NCBI GenBank assembly: GCA_018268255.1
Contig: JAFDWX010000001.1
Location: 1 to 64,000 of the forward strand
DNA from: Armatimonadota bacterium
Lineage (GTDB): Bacteria > Armatimonadota > Fimbriimonadia > Fimbriimonadales > Fimbriimonadaceae
Direction of reading: 5' to 3'
Length of the DNA stretch: 64,000 bases
Part shown: one piece after another, positions 16,183 through 24,063 of the stretch
Layout: every line of letters starts with the position of its first letter
Numbering within the stretch: the first letter of the stretch is position 1
The notes under the pieces: model-generated
The model's input: the letters and a program-made list of their open reading frames with translations, nothing else
Databases searched by the model: none
Told to the model about the DNA's origin: nothing
Translations under genes and position numbers: made by a program

Positions 16183-18847
16183 TTTACACCGAAGTTTGGC
16201 GCTGCTCGCGCTTGCGCTTACGAGCTCGGCCTTTGCCGCGCCGACCTTGGAAAATGTGACTTTCCAGAAGGTTGGTGATGGCGTCGAGGTCGTCGTAGCA
16301 GGTCGAGGGCTTTCAAAGCCAACAGAGTTGTGGCAGAAGGAAATCGGGAGTTACACGCTCGAATTCGACGCAACTCTGGGCCCGCGCGCAAAAAATCTCA
16401 ACGTCAGTGTTGCCGGCGTCTCGTCGGTCACCACCGCTTGGCACACCGTGCGCCCTCCGAAGGTTCGCGTTGTCTTTAAGGTGACCCCTGAAGCCAAGCC
16501 CGTCTTGTTCCAGGCCGAAGGCGGCTGGGTCGTTGCATTCAACACGACCTCGTTTATTCGGACCACTGATACGCGCTCGGAGCTTCTTGAGAAACCGGCT
16601 CCCGTAAAAAAGGCGGAGCTGAGCGACCCAACTAAGCCCGCACCAAAACCGGAAACCAAGCCCGTAACGAATCTTCCTGTCAAGGATCCCATTCAGGACA
16701 TCCTCGATCGGCCGCAGGTTCAGCAACCCTTGGATACGGTGGCTTCGAATACGAAGTCCAAACCGAAATCGGAAGACACCAAGCAGCCTCTCGCTCTGGC
16801 TAAACCGAAAGCACGGGTCAGCTTGGATTTTGTCAACGCGGACGTAACTCAGATTCTCAAAGCAGTGGCCCTTCAGGCCGACGCCAATATCGTCACGGCA
16901 CCAGATCTCAAGGGACAAATCACCCTCAAGCTCGACAACGTGACCGTTGAGGAAGCACTGGATCTCGTCACAGCTCTCTCGGGCCTGCGCTACGCCAACG
17001 TGAACAACACATACGTGGTTGCGCCGAAGGACAAGTTCGCGGAGGTCGTACGAGCGCTCAACAAATCCGAGAGCCGTGCTGCGGAAACTCGCGTCGTCCC
17101 TATCTATAGCGGCGAAGGCGAGCAGATCCGTGCAGCTGTCACCCGGGCCTATCCGACAGATAGCGGCAAGGGCACCTTCGAAATCATTTTGCCAACCGAA
17201 TCGGGCGTAACCGTCGAAAAAGTTGACGGAAATACCGAGGAAGCCGGCGAAGGATCAAAGAAGGCTCCCCCGACGAAACCGGAGGCAGGAACACCTGTCG
17301 GTAGCCAGTTCTACCTGATGCTGGTTGGCAATCCTGCGGCTCTCGATGTGGCAGAGGAACTGGTCAAGAACGTCGACCATCTACTTTGCAATGCGAATGG
17401 AATCCAGATTCCAGACACCAGCGTATTGGAGCAGGACGTGTACTTCATCCAATCCGAGGACATGAGTGCCAAATCACTGATGGATGCGGTGGTGACGTAC
17501 GGCGGCAAGCAATTCCGAAACGTTCAGTTCATTCCGACGCCCGGAACCTCCGACCGACAGGCGATCTATCTCATTGGTCGAGCCAATGACGTCACTCGAG
17601 CGAAAGACATGCTGGCGAAATTCGACGGATCTCAGGACATCGTGTACGCCTATGACGTGCACTTTGGGGACCCGAGAAGCCTGCGCGATGAACTTATGGC
17701 AAACGTACCGGGCCTGCGGGTGACTATTCCCGCCGGATCGGCTCTGAATCCACGAGTCTACGAGGCGCCTAAGGTTAAGAAAGGCGGCTCGGGAGATACC
17801 GGCGGTTCCGGAGCGGATTCCGGTTCCGGCGGCGGTGGTGCTACTGGATCGAGCAACGTGAACATCAAGGGCGAAACGGCTGAAGCTGAGGGCTTGACCC
17901 AACCGTTCAGCGACCTTGAGAAGATTTCGAAACCGATGCGACTCGTTTTGCGGGGCACACCAGACCAAATCGAGAAGGCAAAGAGCTATCTCGGGCAGGT
18001 CGACGTTGCTCCCAAACAGGTGGCCATCGACTTGCGAGTCGTGGAGATGAGTCGTGAAGACGCTCTGCGAATCGGCTTGGACTGGAGCCTGTTCACGGGC
18101 GGAGTCGTGCGGTTGATCCGAGTTAACCAAGGTCTTGGCGATACTGCCGCGACTGCGGGCACCATCAATCGACCAGAGAATTCGACTGCCACGACGCCGA
18201 GTGGTCGTGACTCCTCGAGCATTCTCGGCACTCTCGACCAGATCGCTAACTCGCGAAAACTGGTTGCACGACCGAACTTCTTAGCGATCGACGGTCGCGA
18301 GTCCGAGTTCTTCGTTGGCGACGTCGTTCGATACATCGAGTCGATCCAGTCGACGCAGAACGGTATCACCGTCACCACGAACTCTGTACGGGTGGGTGTG
18401 CGATGCGCAGTCCATGTCCGGGTTGGTGCCGAGAAGAGCATCATGATGGACCTGCGACCTGTCGTAAGCTATCTCCGCGGGTTCACTGCGGTTCCTGGAG
18501 GCGGCCAACTTCCGCAGACCAGCGAACGGATCGCTCAGAACTCTCTCGTGATGAACAGCGGTGAAACCCTTGCGATCGGTGGATTGATCCGAGATGAAGA
18601 TCGAAAGATCGTCAGCGGCATCCCCATTCTCAAGGATCTCCCAATCGTGGGCAAATTGTTCTCGCGAACGGATAATCTCCGCACCCGAACGGAAATCGTT
18701 ATCTTCCTTACCGCCAAGGTTGTGGATGCCAACGATCGGATGGAGGCGGCAGTTCCGCGAGCCAACGCTCAGCGAGACACCTATGATCCAACGACTAAGT
18801 ACCCCGATCCGACAGAAAAGCCCAAGAAGGCGAAAACCGACAAATAG
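16169..18847 (+). CDS. pilQ: Type IV pilus secretin PilQ
   Basis: PilQ forms the outer-membrane channel for the pilus. Order of parts: signal peptide ending SSAFAA-P, an AMIN-like domain, a Pro/Lys linker, a secretin/TonB short N-terminal domain (VSLDFVNADVTQILKAVALQ), N1-type domains with a Gly/Ser insertion, and the beta-barrel secretin core ending with SLVMNSGETLAIGGLI and GIPILKDLPIVGKLFS, the family signature. I start at CTG 16169: AGGAGG lies five bases before it, and it restores a basic n-region (ENRNLHR). The first ordinary start, TTG 16196, has no ribosome-binding site and would give a signal peptide without positive charge. From CTG it overlaps the PilP-like gene by 14 bases. Confidence 0.9.
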   Translation: MENRNLHRSLALLALALTSSAFAAPTLENVTFQKVGDGVEVVVAGRGLSKPTELWQKEIGSYTLEFDATLGPRAKNLNVSVAGVSSVTTAWHTVRPPKVRVVFKVTPEAKPVLFQAEGGWVVAFNTTSFIRTTDTRSELLEKPAPVKKAELSDPTKPAPKPETKPVTNLPVKDPIQDILDRPQVQQPLDTVASNTKSKPKSEDTKQPLALAKPKARVSLDFVNADVTQILKAVALQADANIVTAPDLKGQITLKLDNVTVEEALDLVTALSGLRYANVNNTYVVAPKDKFAEVVRALNKSESRAAETRVVPIYSGEGEQIRAAVTRAYPTDSGKGTFEIILPTESGVTVEKVDGNTEEAGEGSKKAPPTKPEAGTPVGSQFYLMLVGNPAALDVAEELVKNVDHLLCNANGIQIPDTSVLEQDVYFIQSEDMSAKSLMDAVVTYGGKQFRNVQFIPTPGTSDRQAIYLIGRANDVTRAKDMLAKFDGSQDIVYAYDVHFGDPRSLRDELMANVPGLRVTIPAGSALNPRVYEAPKVKKGGSGDTGGSGADSGSGGGGATGSSNVNIKGETAEAEGLTQPFSDLEKISKPMRLVLRGTPDQIEKAKSYLGQVDVAPKQVAIDLRVVEMSREDALRIGLDWSLFTGGVVRLIRVNQGLGDTAATAGTINRPENSTATTPSGRDSSSILGTLDQIANSRKLVARPNFLAIDGRESEFFVGDVVRYIESIQSTQNGITVTTNSVRVGVRCAVHVRVGAEKSIMMDLRPVVSYLRGFTAVPGGGQLPQTSERIAQNSLVMNSGETLAIGGLIRDEDRKIVSGIPILKDLPIVGKLFSRTDNLRTRTEIVIFLTAKVVDANDRMEAAVPRANAQRDTYDPTTKYPDPTEKPKKAKTDK

Positions 18848-18872
18848 GCTTTCGGTCGATCGTTAATTCCAA

Positions 18873-18901
18873 GGCTCCTGTGCAGGAAATGCACGGGAGC
18901 C
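18873..18901. terminator. Hairpin between convergent pilQ and GH2 genes
   Basis: A 12-pair stem with one G-T pair (18873-18884 with 18890-18901) and a five-base loop lies 26 bases after the pilQ stop and 22 bases after the GH2 stop. No strong T tract follows on either strand. It probably serves both transcripts. Confidence 0.55.
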
Positions 18902-18923
18902 CTTCATTTGCCATCTAACGGGT

Positions 18924-20957
18924 CTACGGCGAGTAGGACCAGACGACCTCGTCCTTTTTGTCTCCGCGCGAGGCGATTACCACATTGCCACCAGGTTTGA
19001 GCATCACGCCTTTGAAGATCCAATGACGATCGGTTCGGCCAGGGATTGGCGGCAACAGTTTGATATCGTTGAGGATGAGATCAGGCTTTCCAACGTTACT
19101 GAAGACCTCCACGTCCATCCGTCGCTCTCTGCGGGGGTTTACACGCCTACCTACAATGTGGAGAACGGTTTCTCTCGACCAGTGCGCCTTGTACCAGTAA
19201 AAGGCATCCTTCTTTGTTTTGCGGTCATACGTGACCAAGCCCTTCATATTCCGAGCATCCACTCCACCTCGCTTCCACCCCGGAACGGTGAAGTCGAACA
19301 TGTTCCACACGTACGATGCCCACAACTCGGGGTGCTTTTCAATCACTGGCCATTGGAGTTCGTGGAAGTAGGTCTCAAAGTTCTCAGGAAAGAACTGCCC
19401 GTTGACCGCGTTGAAATCGAATCGGAGCGTTTCTGACTGCTGATCCACGTTGCCCTCGGCGCCGTATTCTGCCAAGGCAACCTTCATCCCTGGACGAGTT
19501 GCCAGAGTCTTGCTTGCCCAAGTCTCTAAATCGTCAAACTTGCCGTAGTACCACCCGTAGTAGCGGTTGATCCCTTGAAGGTCGGCCATCCCGTTTTCGG
19601 AACGGAGCGGCCCGCCATCACCATTCGTTGCCACAGTAAATCGGTCCGGATCCTCCAACTTGGCGATCTCGTGCAGTTGCCTAGTCACGCGAGGCACCTG
19701 GTCAACATAGTTCTTCCCATAGACTTCGTTGTGGAGCCCCCAAAACACGATGGATGGGTGGTTGAAATTCTGCCGGACCAACTCCGTAATCTGCTGCTTC
19801 GCATTCTCCTCTTCTTGACCCGAGACGGCGTTCACGAACGGGATTTCTGCCCAGACCACGATTCCGGCCTCATCGCACAGCTGGTAAAAGTAGTCGCTCT
19901 GTTGATAGTGGGCGAGCCGAATTGAGGTCGCACCGATCTCCTTGATCAACGCGATGTCCTGCTCGTGCTGGGCCTTGGAAACGGCGCTCCCCGTACCCTG
20001 CCAATCTTCATGTCGGCAGACCCCATAGAGCCGGTACGAGCGGCCATTGAGAAAGAAACCCCGCTTGGCATCGATGGAGTAGGAACGGATCCCCAGCGGC
20101 TGAATCACCACGTCGCTCTCGCCAAACTTATCGATGAGCTCCACCTTGACTTGGTAAAGATAAGGATCGCGGAGACCATCCCACAAATGGGGCTTCCGGA
20201 TTCTGATGGGAATGGTTACGGCTGTGGTTGGACTGCTCGCGAGAGTGGTCGAGACCTCTCCTCGGGCTTTTACCTCGCCGTTTCGTTCGAAAATGGTCGC
20301 TCTGAGCAGCACAGCCTGGTAATCCGGAGTGAGGTTTTGGACCTTTGCCGTGACCGCAAGTTCAGCAGAGGAACGCGATACATTGGATTGCCTCAACTTC
20401 ACTCCCGACGACGCATAGTCGTCGGGCACAATATTGACCTTTGGAGTCACGATCAGTTCGCTTCCCCGTGAAAGGCCTCCGAACATCGGAAACAATCCAT
20501 GGTTGATCGGGATCACGTCGGGCCTTGCGTGATTGTCGACCCGAACCGCCACGGAGTTTGTTCCGCGCTTCAGAAATGGCGTGACCTCAAAGCAGAATGC
20601 CGAGTAGGCACCACGATGCTCGCCCGCTCTTGCCCCATTCACAAACACCTGAGCAACCGAGCCAGCTGCGCCAAACCGTAGGAAAATCCGCCGTTGCCTA
20701 AGCCATTCCGGCGGCACCCGGAGCGACTTGCGGTACCAACCCACAGCCTCAAAATCCTTGGAGCCACTTTGGATATCCTGGCTGTTCCACGTATGGGGCA
20801 AGGTCACCGGAGTGAAGTCCGGCATGCTCTGGAATACTGGAGTTTGCGCCTCGGCCTTCGCAAACTCCCATCCATCATTGAACGGTTGCCGAATGCGTTC
20901 AGCGAATCCAGACGATGCCACAACCAGGCTAAGAACAAGGCCAAAAAGCCACTTCAT
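18924..20957 (-). CDS. Exported glycoside hydrolase family 2 enzyme (beta-galactosidase/glucuronidase type)
   Basis: A 677-residue protein with signal peptide MKWLFGLVLSLVVASSGFA. A jelly-roll sugar-binding domain (about 22-175, with HTWNSQD and WYRKSLRVP), an immunoglobulin-like sandwich (190-292) and a TIM barrel (295-600) follow in GH2 order. The acid/base is Glu411 in GLHNEV and the nucleophile Glu497 in LAEYGAEGN. GVCRHEDWQGTG and SIRLAHYQQSDYFYQLCDE are also GH2 signatures. The length lacks the C-terminal LacZ domain 5. The specific sugar is unclear. A CRP-type palindrome centred 47 bases upstream of the start suggests catabolite control. Confidence 0.92.
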   Translation of the reverse strand: MKWLFGLVLSLVVASSGFAERIRQPFNDGWEFAKAEAQTPVFQSMPDFTPVTLPHTWNSQDIQSGSKDFEAVGWYRKSLRVPPEWLRQRRIFLRFGAAGSVAQVFVNGARAGEHRGAYSAFCFEVTPFLKRGTNSVAVRVDNHARPDVIPINHGLFPMFGGLSRGSELIVTPKVNIVPDDYASSGVKLRQSNVSRSSAELAVTAKVQNLTPDYQAVLLRATIFERNGEVKARGEVSTTLASSPTTAVTIPIRIRKPHLWDGLRDPYLYQVKVELIDKFGESDVVIQPLGIRSYSIDAKRGFFLNGRSYRLYGVCRHEDWQGTGSAVSKAQHEQDIALIKEIGATSIRLAHYQQSDYFYQLCDEAGIVVWAEIPFVNAVSGQEEENAKQQITELVRQNFNHPSIVFWGLHNEVYGKNYVDQVPRVTRQLHEIAKLEDPDRFTVATNGDGGPLRSENGMADLQGINRYYGWYYGKFDDLETWASKTLATRPGMKVALAEYGAEGNVDQQSETLRFDFNAVNGQFFPENFETYFHELQWPVIEKHPELWASYVWNMFDFTVPGWKRGGVDARNMKGLVTYDRKTKKDAFYWYKAHWSRETVLHIVGRRVNPRRERRMDVEVFSNVGKPDLILNDIKLLPPIPGRTDRHWIFKGVMLKPGGNVVIASRGDKKDEVVWSYSP

Positions 20958-20996
20958 TGAACCTCACTGTACTCAAATCCGCCGAATTTGCACAGA

Positions 20997-21012
20997 TGTG
21001 ATCCAGATCACA
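20997..21012. promoter_or_regulatory. CRP/FNR-family palindrome TGTGATCCAGATCACA
   Basis: A perfect seven-base inverted repeat around CA. It fits TGTGA-N6-TCACA and is nearly the Escherichia coli CRP consensus. It lies between the divergent GH2 and ClpP-fold genes. A TATAAC box at 21057-21062 would put the site about 64 bases upstream of a plus-strand start, close to class I CRP spacing. Confidence 0.65.
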
Positions 21013-21113
21013 TTCATGGCGTCTCCACGGTCACAAGCCACTGCAGAAACGGAGCATATAACTTAGTCATGCCCGCAAGCAAAGCGGGAGAAAGGAAAAC
21101 AGAGGGAAACACA

Positions 21114-21716
21114 ATGAAGGGCATCAACAACACCATCGCACAATTCAACAACTTCGCTCGACGAGCACTGACCATCACCGCATTAGTGGGAGCATTCGCT
21201 GCAGCGCAAGCTGGAACGTTTACCAGCCTGGGAGCGACCGACGAAGGAATCGAAATGTACAAATACTCCGGTGAAATGAAGCTGGATGACGCCAAGGAGT
21301 ATGCAAAGCTGCTGGATAAGCCGGAGCACATCGGCATCCTGATCGACAGCCCGGGAGGACAATTTGTCGCCGGATTGGTGATGGGCGAACTCACCGCCAA
21401 GTTCCGAGACGAAGTGACGCTGGTTGTGGACCACGCCTACTCTGCAGCAGGACTGTGGGCCCTGGCCGACGACGACATGATCTTCTTGAATGATAAGTCG
21501 GAACTCGGACTGCACTTGCCTTACGCCTACGGCGAAGTGATGACCGAAGCACAAGCGCAGCGCATTGGCCACTTGATGGGCAAGTATCTGGATGATCGAA
21601 TGGGCGACGAGGCGGGCGAAGCCATCATGGAAAAGCTCGCTGACATCCGAGATCAGTACGGGAAGTTCGCCATGCTGGTGATCAACGGCGCTGGCGACGT
21701 TAAGATCAAGAAGTAA
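21114..21716 (+). CDS. Exported ClpP/crotonase-fold putative serine protease (COG3904-like)
   Basis: A 200-residue protein starting at ATG 21114 (GAGGG upstream). Residues 15-33 form a signal peptide or anchor ending AAAQA. The rest has the ClpP/SppA fold order: GILIDSPGGQFVAG (oxyanion SPGG at 79-82), then VVDHAYSAAGLWALADDD, with Ser110 as the likely nucleophile, and LGLHLPY with His134, as in periplasmic COG3904 proteins (usual pattern SAC..., G.H). These are predicted proteases of unknown substrate. It may be co-regulated with the GH2 gene through the CRP-type site. Monocistronic: a terminator follows directly. Confidence 0.7.
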   Translation: MKGINNTIAQFNNFARRALTITALVGAFAAAQAGTFTSLGATDEGIEMYKYSGEMKLDDAKEYAKLLDKPEHIGILIDSPGGQFVAGLVMGELTAKFRDEVTLVVDHAYSAAGLWALADDDMIFLNDKSELGLHLPYAYGEVMTEAQAQRIGHLMGKYLDDRMGDEAGEAIMEKLADIRDQYGKFAMLVINGAGDVKIKK

Positions 21717-21737
21717 ATCCTCACTCCAACAGGCAAA

Positions 21738-21776
21738 GAGGTCGGTTTCCACCACGAGGGCGGTGGAGCCGGCCTC
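21738..21776. terminator. Bidirectional terminator hairpin
   Basis: GAGGTCGG (21738-21745) pairs with CCGGCCTC (21769-21776) with one wobble, and CCACC pairs with GGTGG inside. It lies 21 bases after the ClpP-fold gene and 5 bases from the convergent stop, and CTCATTTATC follows on the plus strand. Confidence 0.65.
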
Positions 21777-21781
21777 CTCAT

Positions 21782-23164
21782 TTATCGGAGTGGAGGCTTT
21801 TGGTCGGGCGGAGGCGGGCCAGTTTCTTCGTTCTCCTCATCCTCGCTCATACCAAACTCGCCCTCCATCGCCCCATTTTCAAACGTGTCGTCATCTTCCT
21901 TGGTCGAAGTGAGGATCCACTCGGTACGGAAATCGTCTCCGTTCGAAGCTTTGTAACGAACGCCTTTTTCTCCAGCGGGACCGACGAGTCGAAGCGTCTC
22001 CTTTTCGCCATCGTAGTGCCCCTCTTTGGACCAAACTTGGCGCCACACATCAGGTTGTAAGTCTTGCCTTGCTTGCAGATTGCCCGTTAGCACGGCGTGA
22101 CGCTCGCCTTTCCGATACCAATATTCGATCCGTTCGCAAAGCACCCGGGTCGGGTATTTGCGGCGGGATTTCGGATCTCGGAGTTCCTCATCGATCTTCT
22201 TTTGGTCGCTGTCTGGAGCTTGGGGACGCCCGGCGGCAATCGATTCAGGCACGATGGGCCGGAGAGGCGGAACTTCACTGATCTCGAGCTTCTGATCCTC
22301 TTTGGCCTTGACGAGCATGGTCACGTTCCCTTCCAACACAGCCCGTCGTTCGCGGCGATAGATAGTGGCTTTGTCGCAAACGACATTGCTCTCGCGGGAA
22401 AAATACTCGACACGCCCGGTCGCCACCAACACTTCTGTTTTGGTGTTGCGCTCCATCAAAGGTGCGCGGACAATGATATCGCCGTCGGTCGCTTCCCCGT
22501 TGCGAACAATCTGCTTCTCGCCCTGCTGCCGACTGGATTCACCGCGAATCTTCCAAATCGTGGATTTCTTGGCAGGAGCACTACCCTCCTGCAATGCCAA
22601 CGGTCCCTCCCAGTAGATAGGACCTATCTCGAAGTCGCCTGTGGGGAGATGGTATTTGAGACCACGCGCATTAAGTGTTCCGCCGCTGAACTTCCCTTTC
22701 ACGTCGCCCGAAACGAGCATCACGCTGCTCCGTGCCTGGAACACGACCTTTTCTGTCTTCAGGTCCAGCTCTGTGCCAGTCAAGTGAACGGTGTTACTAG
22801 CTTGGAAGGTCTTTCCGACCTCGTTCCAGACGCCCAAGGCAGCGGTGAATCCGATCTTCTGCTTTTGATCGTAATAGACGCCGTTATGAATGTTCGTGAG
22901 GTTGGCGGTCTGACGATCTCGCGTGATGTCAACTTTCCCAACGGTGGCTTCGGCCACCAACCGAGCCCCGTCGTAGTACTTCACGTTGGCGTCACTCATT
23001 GACACCGCGATTTCCTTGCGTGCGTTGCTCGACGCTCGGTCGCGATACTGTGCCAACGGGTCTCGTTTGACCACCTCGGCAATATACTGATACAGCCAGA
23101 CCCCGGAAATAATACCGAGGGCTCCAGCCAAGGTCAGTATCACCCAGCGAAGTGCATTCCGCAT
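21782..23164 (-). CDS. LptC/LptA-like (OstA-family) lipopolysaccharide transport protein
   Basis: A 460-residue protein with one N-terminal membrane helix (about 7-27, as in LptC) and a long periplasmic part rich in beta strands. It contains repeated OstA/LptA-like units: KYYDGARLVAEATVGKVDI, VHLTGTELDLKTEKVVFQ, GTLNARGLKYHLPTGDFEI, VEYFSRESNVVCDKATIY and YWYRKGERHAVLTGNLQARQ. These suit a beta-jellyroll that shields lipid A crossing the periplasm. The length suggests LptC and LptA modules in one chain. The C-terminus is acidic and Pro-rich. The other lpt genes are not adjacent, so the call rests on sequence pattern. Confidence 0.65.
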   Translation of the reverse strand: MRNALRWVILTLAGALGIISGVWLYQYIAEVVKRDPLAQYRDRASSNARKEIAVSMSDANVKYYDGARLVAEATVGKVDITRDRQTANLTNIHNGVYYDQKQKIGFTAALGVWNEVGKTFQASNTVHLTGTELDLKTEKVVFQARSSVMLVSGDVKGKFSGGTLNARGLKYHLPTGDFEIGPIYWEGPLALQEGSAPAKKSTIWKIRGESSRQQGEKQIVRNGEATDGDIIVRAPLMERNTKTEVLVATGRVEYFSRESNVVCDKATIYRRERRAVLEGNVTMLVKAKEDQKLEISEVPPLRPIVPESIAAGRPQAPDSDQKKIDEELRDPKSRRKYPTRVLCERIEYWYRKGERHAVLTGNLQARQDLQPDVWRQVWSKEGHYDGEKETLRLVGPAGEKGVRYKASNGDDFRTEWILTSTKEDDDTFENGAMEGEFGMSEDEENEETGPPPPDQKPPLR

Positions 23165-23175
23165 CGACTCCTATC

Positions 23176-24063
23176 CTACTGTAAAGCCGCGTCTCGGCGT
23201 ACCTGGTCGGAGGTTGTGTTCAATGTCACCGACTGGTCCGGTGCGGATTTTCCATTTGTGGGGTTGTTGAACTTCAGCGTGTACGTGCCTGGATCAACCC
23301 AGAAGCCGTATTGCTGGCTGCTTCCGACTCGAACCTGTCGCACCAGAGTCGCACCCTGGTAGAGCTGCACCACAGTGCCATCTGCATCTGCTGGCGGGGT
23401 GATCGTTCCGTAGATCGTGTAGGGGTTATCTGGAGGGGTCACGCCCGAATCCGCTGTCAGTGAGATGTTGCCCACATCCGCTGCTCCCGCAGCAGGCAAG
23501 CTCGGAGGGCTGAAGAGTGTATTGAAAAATCCAGTTGCCGAAACTCTTCCCTCCAGTCCCAAAAAGGTCCCAGGAAGGCTTGAATTGTAAGCAACGTCGG
23601 CAATCGAAAAACTCCCCGATATGCTCGTGGTTGTTTCGTGACCAGCCAAGGTCACGGTGGCATTCGGAATGCCGGATGCATCGGCCTGGTTTACAACTTT
23701 CCCGGTCACCGTCGCCTTCTCCGGCCCAACGTACAAAGTCCCAAGATCTAGGTCGTCCGAACCTGCCGCAAATGCGTATCGGAATGTCACGGGAGAAGCG
23801 GTAATTGGGGTGTAAACGACCAGAATTTCACCGGATCCCGACCCAGCCTCAATGGTAAATGTCCCATCTCCGGTATCTGATGTTGTCGTGTTGGAGTCGA
23901 GTTGCACGGTCGCTCCCGGATTGGGAGGACCCCCGGTACCGACCTCGATGATCGTTCCCGTGATTGTTCTGGAGGTCGATCCTCCTCCGGTACCTCCACC
24001 GCCACCACCACAGCCGGAAAGCAGTAGCACGACTGCGCTCAAAAGTAACCAAATCTGCTTCAT
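23176..24063 (-). CDS. Lipoprotein with carboxypeptidase-regulatory-like beta-sandwich domains
   Basis: A 295-residue lipoprotein: signal peptide with lipobox LLSGC (Cys18) followed directly by a Gly tract. Residues about 32-105, 112-190 and 215-295 look like three carboxypeptidase-regulatory-like (transthyretin/Ig-like) domains with ITGTIIEV, VTGKVVNQADASGIPNATV and IYGTITPPADADG openings. Such folds are structural or binding modules. It overlaps the upstream gene by ATGA and is the last of a three-gene operon that encodes two lipoproteins and one large exported protein. No enzymatic motif is seen. Confidence 0.75.
   Translation of the reverse strand: MKQIWLLLSAVVLLLSGCGGGGGGTGGGSTSRTITGTIIEVGTGGPPNPGATVQLDSNTTTSDTGDGTFTIEAGSGSGEILVVYTPITASPVTFRYAFAAGSDDLDLGTLYVGPEKATVTGKVVNQADASGIPNATVTLAGHETTTSISGSFSIADVAYNSSLPGTFLGLEGRVSATGFFNTLFSPPSLPAAGAADVGNISLTADSGVTPPDNPYTIYGTITPPADADGTVVQLYQGATLVRQVRVGSSQQYGFWVDPGTYTLKFNNPTNGKSAPDQSVTLNTTSDQVRRDAALQ

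Noticed and set aside
21072-21088. CCCGC/GCGGG hairpin before the ClpP-fold gene as a riboswitch
   Set aside because: Only five pairs, too small for a claim.
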